From: Cryptomeria japonica
Taxonomy: Eukaryota > Streptophyta > Pinopsida > Cupressales > Cupressaceae
Assembly: GCF_030272615.1 (NCBI RefSeq)
Contig: NC_081410.1
Coordinates: 506,574,442 to 506,638,441, forward strand
Reading direction: 5' to 3'
Length of the DNA: 64,000 nucleotides
Of this stretch, positions 59,350 through 64,000 are shown piece by piece (the stretch's first letter is position 1; each line of letters starts with the position of its first letter). The position numbers and the translations under genes are program-made. Below the pieces are notes generated by a model, which was not told the origin of the DNA, did no database searches, and saw only the letters and a list, made by a program, of their open reading frames with translations.

Positions 59350-59376
59350 ACTCATCTTCTTGCACTGACCCATAAG

Positions 59377-59689
59377 TTATCATTGTCTATTTTAGCATTA
59401 GCAATAACTTGATTATGCTTTTGATGAATAATATAATGTACATATCCTTATAGAATTCAATCTTATAATCTTGGAAAATCTTAGCAATAGAAAAAAAAAA
59501 AAAAATTAATTCAGGAACATAAAGAACATCATGTAATTTACCATTAGGAACATTGACATTACCAACAACTTCTACTTTACAAGTATAATTGTGAGCAAGT
59601 TGAACAGGAATATTTGAAGTATCAAGTTGCATATAATTAAAAAAAAATTAATGAGAAGTAACATGTTGCGATGCACCAGAATCAATAAT
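59377..59689 (-). pseudogene. Copia 2 protease region
   Basis: On the minus strand the segments NYTCKVEVVGNVNVPNGKLH and DVLYVPEL, followed by a SIAKI-like segment, match the C-terminal half of a copia protease and the approach to the pre-integrase domain. An A-rich tract near 59490 and frame shifts disrupt it. The DSG catalytic part is near 59690, where an IDSGASQH-like reading is seen in a broken frame. Confidence 0.75.
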
Positions 59690-60560
59690 TCATTCAAGAG
59701 GCTTTGAAACATTGTAACTATAAGTAAATGCATGATGAGATGAATTACCATTATTATTACCTTTCTTATAATTAGGTTTATGTTGTTGATTATTTTGATC
59801 ATTTTGGTTCATGGGCTTTATACAATTTTGTTTCTTAAAACAATTATTAGTCACATGACCATCCTTACCACAATACATACAATGGGGTCTCTTACAATAA
59901 TTTATTTTTTGATTATTATTAGAATTGTTATTATAGGATTTAGAATGAAATTTATTATTAGAATAGTGATTATTGGATTTAAAATGATTATTATGATTTT
60001 TATTTTTAGACATAAAAGTATGTTCACTACTTTTAAGAGTACCAAACTGAATTGATTTGGCTTCCTCCTGACGTAATAAATTACGAAAAATATTATAGGT
60101 CGATTGAGTAGCTAAAGTAGGAATAGCAAACTAAGCATGAATATCAGTAATAAAGTATCGAAATTGACAAGGAAGACATTTTTTAAGAATAAGATGAGTT
60201 AAACATAAATCTTCTAGTTTAACTCCTAAACCAGTTAATTGACTATTAATAGAATCAAAATTTAATAAGAATTCATGCATGGATTTAAAATCCATATACC
60301 TGACGTCGTCGAGTTGATATTGAAGTTGAGTGTTTCGGGATTCATTTGAGCTATCATAAGTTGTTTTAAAAATTTCTCATGCTTCATACGCTTTTGTACA
60401 ATTTTGAATAAGAACATACAATTCAGGAACCATCGAAATATCAATTAAACCAAGTGCTTCCTTATTTTGATCCTTCCATCTATCTTGGTCAGCTTGAGGT
60501 GCACTTGAAGTGGGCTCTAAGTTTTTATTAGTAGCAACATCCAAAAGGTGCTTGAAACGA
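59690..60560 (-). pseudogene. Copia 2 Gag
   Basis: From about 60560 down, a minus-strand frame shows the UBN2-type gag core: RWKDQNKEALGLIDIS near 60480, then a YDSSNESRNTQLQYQLD-like segment and MKSMHEFL-like segments. A TGA and a TAG interrupt it. The open part 60013-59690 is Asn-rich and contains the canonical nucleocapsid knuckle CMYCGKDGHVTNNC (CX2CX4HX4C). Gag packages the element RNA. The N-terminus lies near 60600 in AT-rich sequence, and the start is not clear. Confidence 0.82.
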
Positions 60561-61956
60561 AAAAATAAAGGAAATATGTGTTTTCCATGAATTTTAATTA
60601 CTACTATTTAATTTAATTTCATAAATTAATGTAGACATGATACCAAAATAATGAACAAATTATGATTAGTATTAAAAAAAATACCCCTTAGATTAAAAAC
60701 AAAAAAATAACCTCTTTGATTAAAAAAGAACTAAATTTCACTAATAATATTAAAAATAAATAAATTGTTATATATATTTATCAACAAATGTTATTTTTAA
60801 ATCTTTAATAAAAAATTTAAATTTAAAAAATGTAAATTTTAGTTACATAAATTTAATATTAAAAAAAATTTAAATCTTTATTAATAATAAAATAAAACAG
60901 TCTAAATTTAAAACTTTATTAAAAATAAAATAATTTATTTTTAAACTTCTAATATACTTTAAAAAAAATTATTTATTAAAAGTTTATAAACATTAATTTT
61001 TTTAATACGTGAATGTTATAGAATCTTTTTATAAACTTAACTTTATTTTATTTGAAATGAATTTTACATGAATTTTACTGTGTTAAAGAAACTAAACTTC
61101 TTTACTTTATGTTAAAGAAACTAAAGTTTGATTTTAAAAAATTGAAACTTTGAACCGTAGGTATTAAGTTTGTTTGGAAAAATAATATTAATTCAAACTA
61201 ACAACATTTGTTGCAGAAAATATGAGAGCGGGTCTGTAGAAATAATAGGTATGGGTAAAGAAACCATACAAATGGCAGAGGTGTTCTTTTGAGCAAAATG
61301 AATGATTAGTTCAGAAATGTAAGAAGGAATAAAACCAGAAACTATTGATTGCAAAATTAAAAACCTTTAGAGACTGCTAAAAGAGTGAAATGAGAGATAC
61401 AAAGATTACAAAAAGTAGAAGAATGAAGAAAATATATTTTTTTGGTTTAAATTGTCAAAAACAATATTAATGAAACAGATAGAATGAATGATAAAGTGGA
61501 AAAATATGTTATTGATGAATCGCTTTTGGAAAGTCTGCAGAGAAAATTTAGAATGCTGAAGGTTAATAGAGGCGAAATTTTTTTAAAAAACTTAGAAGCG
61601 AATCAGATATGTAACTCAATAATAAATCAATTTTGGTGGCAAGCCTTCCAAAACAAGCTAGAAAAAATGGGTGTGGTAGCAAGCCTTCCAAAACCCAAAC
61701 TCAAACCAGAAAGAAGACTTTGACGGCAAGCCTTCCAAAGCTTCCAAAGCTTTAAAAAACCTATTTTTAAACTAGAATCAAAATGGACTAGACCTGCATG
61801 CAAACTTGTTAAAAAGCTTGAAAAAATAAAATTAAAACAGAATAAACTTCTTCTCTTCTCTCAAAGAGTGCCTCCAAGAAAAGTGAGCTCCAAAAAAAAA
61901 TGGCAACCTTCATCAACTTCCACTTAAACAAGTGTCAGTAACCTGTTTTGATACCA
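60561..61956 (-). other. Copia 2 leader region, AT-rich, with short repeats
   Basis: No gene is visible. Long A/T runs fill 60600-61150. The word GCAAGCCTTCCAAA occurs three times between 61638 and 61741. The frame 61484-61723 on the plus strand is unsupported. Confidence 0.5.
61942..61956 (-). other. Primer binding site of copia 2
   Basis: The minus strand TGGTATCAAAACAGG begins directly at the LTR edge. Its first eight bases match the initiator-methionine site, then it diverges. Confidence 0.75.
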
Positions 61957-62143
61957 TGAAAAGAAATATAAGAGCAAGAAAATAAAAAAATAAATTTAAT
62001 TAAGTATATTGATTGAAGTAATGTTACCAAAGTAGAGAGCAACTTGAGAACAATCACCTAAAACTTGAAGAGGAGACACAAGAGATTTTGAAAGGGGAAA
62101 AGAAAAGAAAACACCTTATGTATTATGAATGAAGGCAAAGTCT

Positions 62144-62176
<33 letters not shown>

Positions 62177-62478
62177 AGCTCATAACAATGATATCCAAAA
62201 AGAAGAATGAAAGGAGAAGCATCTCTTAAATCGAGATGAGAAGAGGAGATACAAAGTAACTCCCAAATCTATGAATGCCACTATTCATAATATGTGTGTG
62301 CAATGTGTCAACATCCTCTTAAGGAGGATAAACTCATATTCCTTAATAAAGGAAAATTAAAAAAATGACTTGTCCTCACACATGTACTAGAGGACAAATT
62401 ACATGTAGGGATTCCAAAGAAATATCTCAACCTAAATAAAAATAAACCTAAGACAAGTAAAGATTAAATATTCTAACA
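61957..62478 (-). repeat. Copia 2 5' LTR (right on plus strand)
   Basis: 522 bp. On the plus strand it runs from TGAAAAGAAATATAAG to ATTCTAACA, followed by CTTCT. The (GA)n tract lies at 62143-62176. Confidence 0.9.
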
Positions 62479-62483
62479 CTTCT

Positions 62484-62867
62484 TGATCTCCCTTGATCTT
62501 CCTAGAATTTGTTATGACCATAAATTAAAGTTGTTTGAAAGCTCTTTGCAGGGTTGATGCCTATACAAGTAATTGTAATGGTTTCCAAATAAACCAAGAA
62601 ATAATACAAATATTATTGAGAGGGAAGCCAATACCTATTACCAATTTATATATTAGTTTTTTATTACATGAAAAAATGGTTTTGAAGGGGCCCTGAAACC
62701 TTTTACAACAAATTAGAAAAAAGATGAAAAAAGAAAGGCCCAGCTAGAAAGAACATAACAACAAATAGAAATAGCTGGCGGAAACAAAAATCCAACAAGA
62801 GAACCAAAAGTAACAAAAGGACAACACACGACACCAAAGGGACAACCAAGAGCATAGGACAACAGAA
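62484..62867 (-). other. Possible LINE-like 3' tail
   Basis: On the minus strand, downstream of the ORF, the sequence reads GGGCCCCTTCAAAACC, then ATGTAATAAAAAACTAATAT (about 62689-62640). This resembles plant LINE 3' ends. No target duplication was found. Plus-strand positions 62484-62630 hold nothing recognisable. Confidence 0.4.
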
Positions 62868-63930
62868 CTAAGAGAAATTCTTAAGAAGCTCCACAACCTC
62901 TTTCTCCAGTTGAACCATAAAGGAAGCAACAATCTTTTACTAGGTCCAACAACCACACCTTTAGCGGTCAAGTCCTTGTCCTCATAAATATCCATCGTAT
63001 TCTTTTCCAACTCGATTTGTTCTAGTTTATTAATCAATAGTCTAAAATTATCTACTGAAGCTTCCATGATTTTGTGGCTTTGTTCTTCAATCTTCTTTAG
63101 GGTTTCCTCATGACTGTAAGCCCTCTTTTCTAGCTCATTGAACCTAGCCTCCACAGTCTTGAATTTGGAACCATAAGCCTCAGTAATAGCCTTTGCATCG
63201 GTAATGTCTTTTGTTGATTCCATTAGATTATTAGGCAAAGAATTGAGATTACCCGTCCCGACAGCTTCCAGAATGTCCATTTTCTTTAAAGAGGCCTCTT
63301 GTTTAGAATTCAAACTTTCAATCTCCAAGTAGACCCATTTTATAGCCTTATAAATCTCCATCACCCCATTCTTCACAGTGTGAAGCATAGCTATGGGAGA
63401 ATCACAGTTATCCTTATTGAAGTCTGAAAAATCAATATTGTCCTCCAGGGTTTCCACATCAACAATTGTGAGTCTATCTTTAGGAGGCAGATTCTCCCCT
63501 TCCGCCACATTATTTCCCTCTTTCTCCACACCACAAATCTGTCTATTAGGAGACAAAGGAGGAAAAGGCACCTTTGAGGTACCAAACTCCTTCTTTGGGC
63601 TGATATCAAGGATAGTTGGACTGCGCTTAGTTTTCTTCTTAGGTGGTGGGGTGGAATTTTCACTTTCAGTCTCCATACCATCATCATCCTCATCATCTTA
63701 TTCAACTAGTTGCCCTCCTCCTCTTGCAACTTTTTCCTATTTCCCTTAGCCCCTTTCCCGAAAATCATTCTGCCAGAACTAGAAGCCATATCTTTATCCT
63801 TCTCCTTTCCAGTTCCCTTAGCAAGGGTATCCATGTAAAGATCACCTTCCAACTCTGTATTAGACCCCTCATCTTCATTAACATCTGAGTTCTATGACTC
63901 CTCTTCTGAGGCAAAAACCACTATGATAGA
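62868..63930 (-). pseudogene. Decayed coiled-coil ORF, possibly LINE-associated
   Basis: The largest open part is 63676-62744. It has an acidic start, a basic PPPKKKTKRSP segment, and a long Lys/Glu-rich helical region (ARFNELEKRAYSHEETLKKI, IEEQSHKIMEA). Upstream, another frame reads MASSSGRMIFGKG from an ATG at 63789, joined by a frame change near 63690. Downstream, a frame change near 62935 gives a natural helical end (MVQLEKEVVELLKNFS) and a TAG at 62868-62870. The hydrophobic tail called to 62744 is therefore out of frame. I do not recognise the family. It may be an ORF1-like protein of a LINE. It is broken at least twice. Confidence 0.45.
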
Positions 63931-64000
63931 GTGTTGAACAAAGGTGGCCTTAACATGATTATATTAAAACAACATTAACCCTTCATGCATGGGCGGATTG

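Larger units (their letters stand above)
58196..59371. mobile_element. 1.18 kb TIR element with GC-rich hairpin, inserted in copia 2
   Basis: Left end GGCAAGTGCAAGGTAATGAG; right end, read inward on the other strand, GGGTCAGTGCAAGAAGATGAG. These are imperfect inverted repeats of about 22 bp. The target duplication is ATAAG (58191-58195 and 59372-59376), or ATAA if the ends are GGG/CCC. Excision with one duplication restores the copia reading frame across the site. No transposase ORF is present, so it is non-autonomous. The left third is built from ACGGGGGCCCGTTT units. The right third is AT-rich and carries a 22-bp palindrome. The superfamily is not assigned; the ends are not classical CACTA or hAT ends. 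Confidence 0.8.
54844..62478 (-). mobile_element. Copia (Ty1) LTR retrotransposon 2, decayed
   Basis: A 7635-bp minus-strand element. LTRs lie at 54844-55380 and 61957-62478, and the target duplication CTTCT is on both sides (54839-54843 and 62479-62483). The primer site reads TGGTATCAAAACAGG, a tRNA-Met-type variant. Gag, protease, integrase, reverse transcriptase and RNase H are all present in order but split by stops and frame changes. A 1176-bp element with inverted termini (58196-59371) sits between the protease and integrase parts. Confidence 0.92.

Noticed and set aside
58196-59371. Assignment of the TIR element to CACTA, hAT or Harbinger
   Set aside because: Ends are not CACTA-like. 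The flanks give no 8-bp duplication for hAT. A TAA duplication would leave an extra base at one end, so Harbinger is possible but unproven.

Overview
This window looks like a plant nuclear genome, most likely a gymnosperm or conifer. The evidence is AT-rich intergenic DNA, long nested LTR retrotransposons of the Ty3 Tat type and Ty1/copia type, a tRNA-derived SINE, and one CYP71-clan cytochrome P450 whose sequence resembles the conifer-expanded CYP750-type group. The species assignment is inference. No intact ordinary host gene is visible. The only recognisable host gene is a broken P450.

Positions 1-2582 hold no recognisable gene. Positions 2583-32867 are two head-to-tail copies of a segment of about 9.2 kb (unit 1, 2583-19369; unit 2, 19370-32867). 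Each unit holds a non-autonomous Tat-like element (family 2: 11624-18581 and 20804-32073), and each ends inside decayed RNase H and integrase coding sequence of an older Tat element. After the duplication each unit took its own insertion. Unit 1 received a 7.6 kb gag/protease-only element (family 1, 4001-11616, target duplication ATATC). Unit 2 received a probable 4.3 kb solo LTR (25868-30169, target duplication ATTTT), into which a SINE later jumped (26584-26867, 15-bp target duplication).

Positions 32868-37938 are the 3' part of the older Tat element: integrase C-terminus, decayed reverse-strand extra ORFs, polypurine tract and 3' LTR. Positions 37939-42274 hold a decayed lysine- and glutamate-rich ORF and featureless AT-rich DNA. 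Positions 42275-48719 are a minus-strand copia element that lacks its integrase. Removing it gives a site that matches an uninterrupted paralogous copy at 50771.

Positions 51837-53433 (minus) are the P450 pseudogene, with two exons and three disabling lesions. Its 3' flank is duplicated at 48720-49362. Positions 54844-62478 are a second, more decayed minus-strand copia element (target duplication CTTCT). A 1.18 kb element with terminal inverted repeats and a perfect 39-bp GC-rich hairpin is inserted in its polyprotein. Excising that element restores the reading frame. The right edge (62630-63930, minus) carries a coiled-coil-rich ORF and a tail that looks like the 3' end of a LINE.

The retroelement families share parts: an LTR start of the TGTAGCRTCC type, a TATATAA box, an ATTCAAGC minisatellite, palindromic GGACC blocks, a GGACCGTG stem-loop, and a polypurine tract near AAAGTGGGGGCTAAA. 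The non-autonomous Tat elements therefore probably depended on the enzymes of a related autonomous element.
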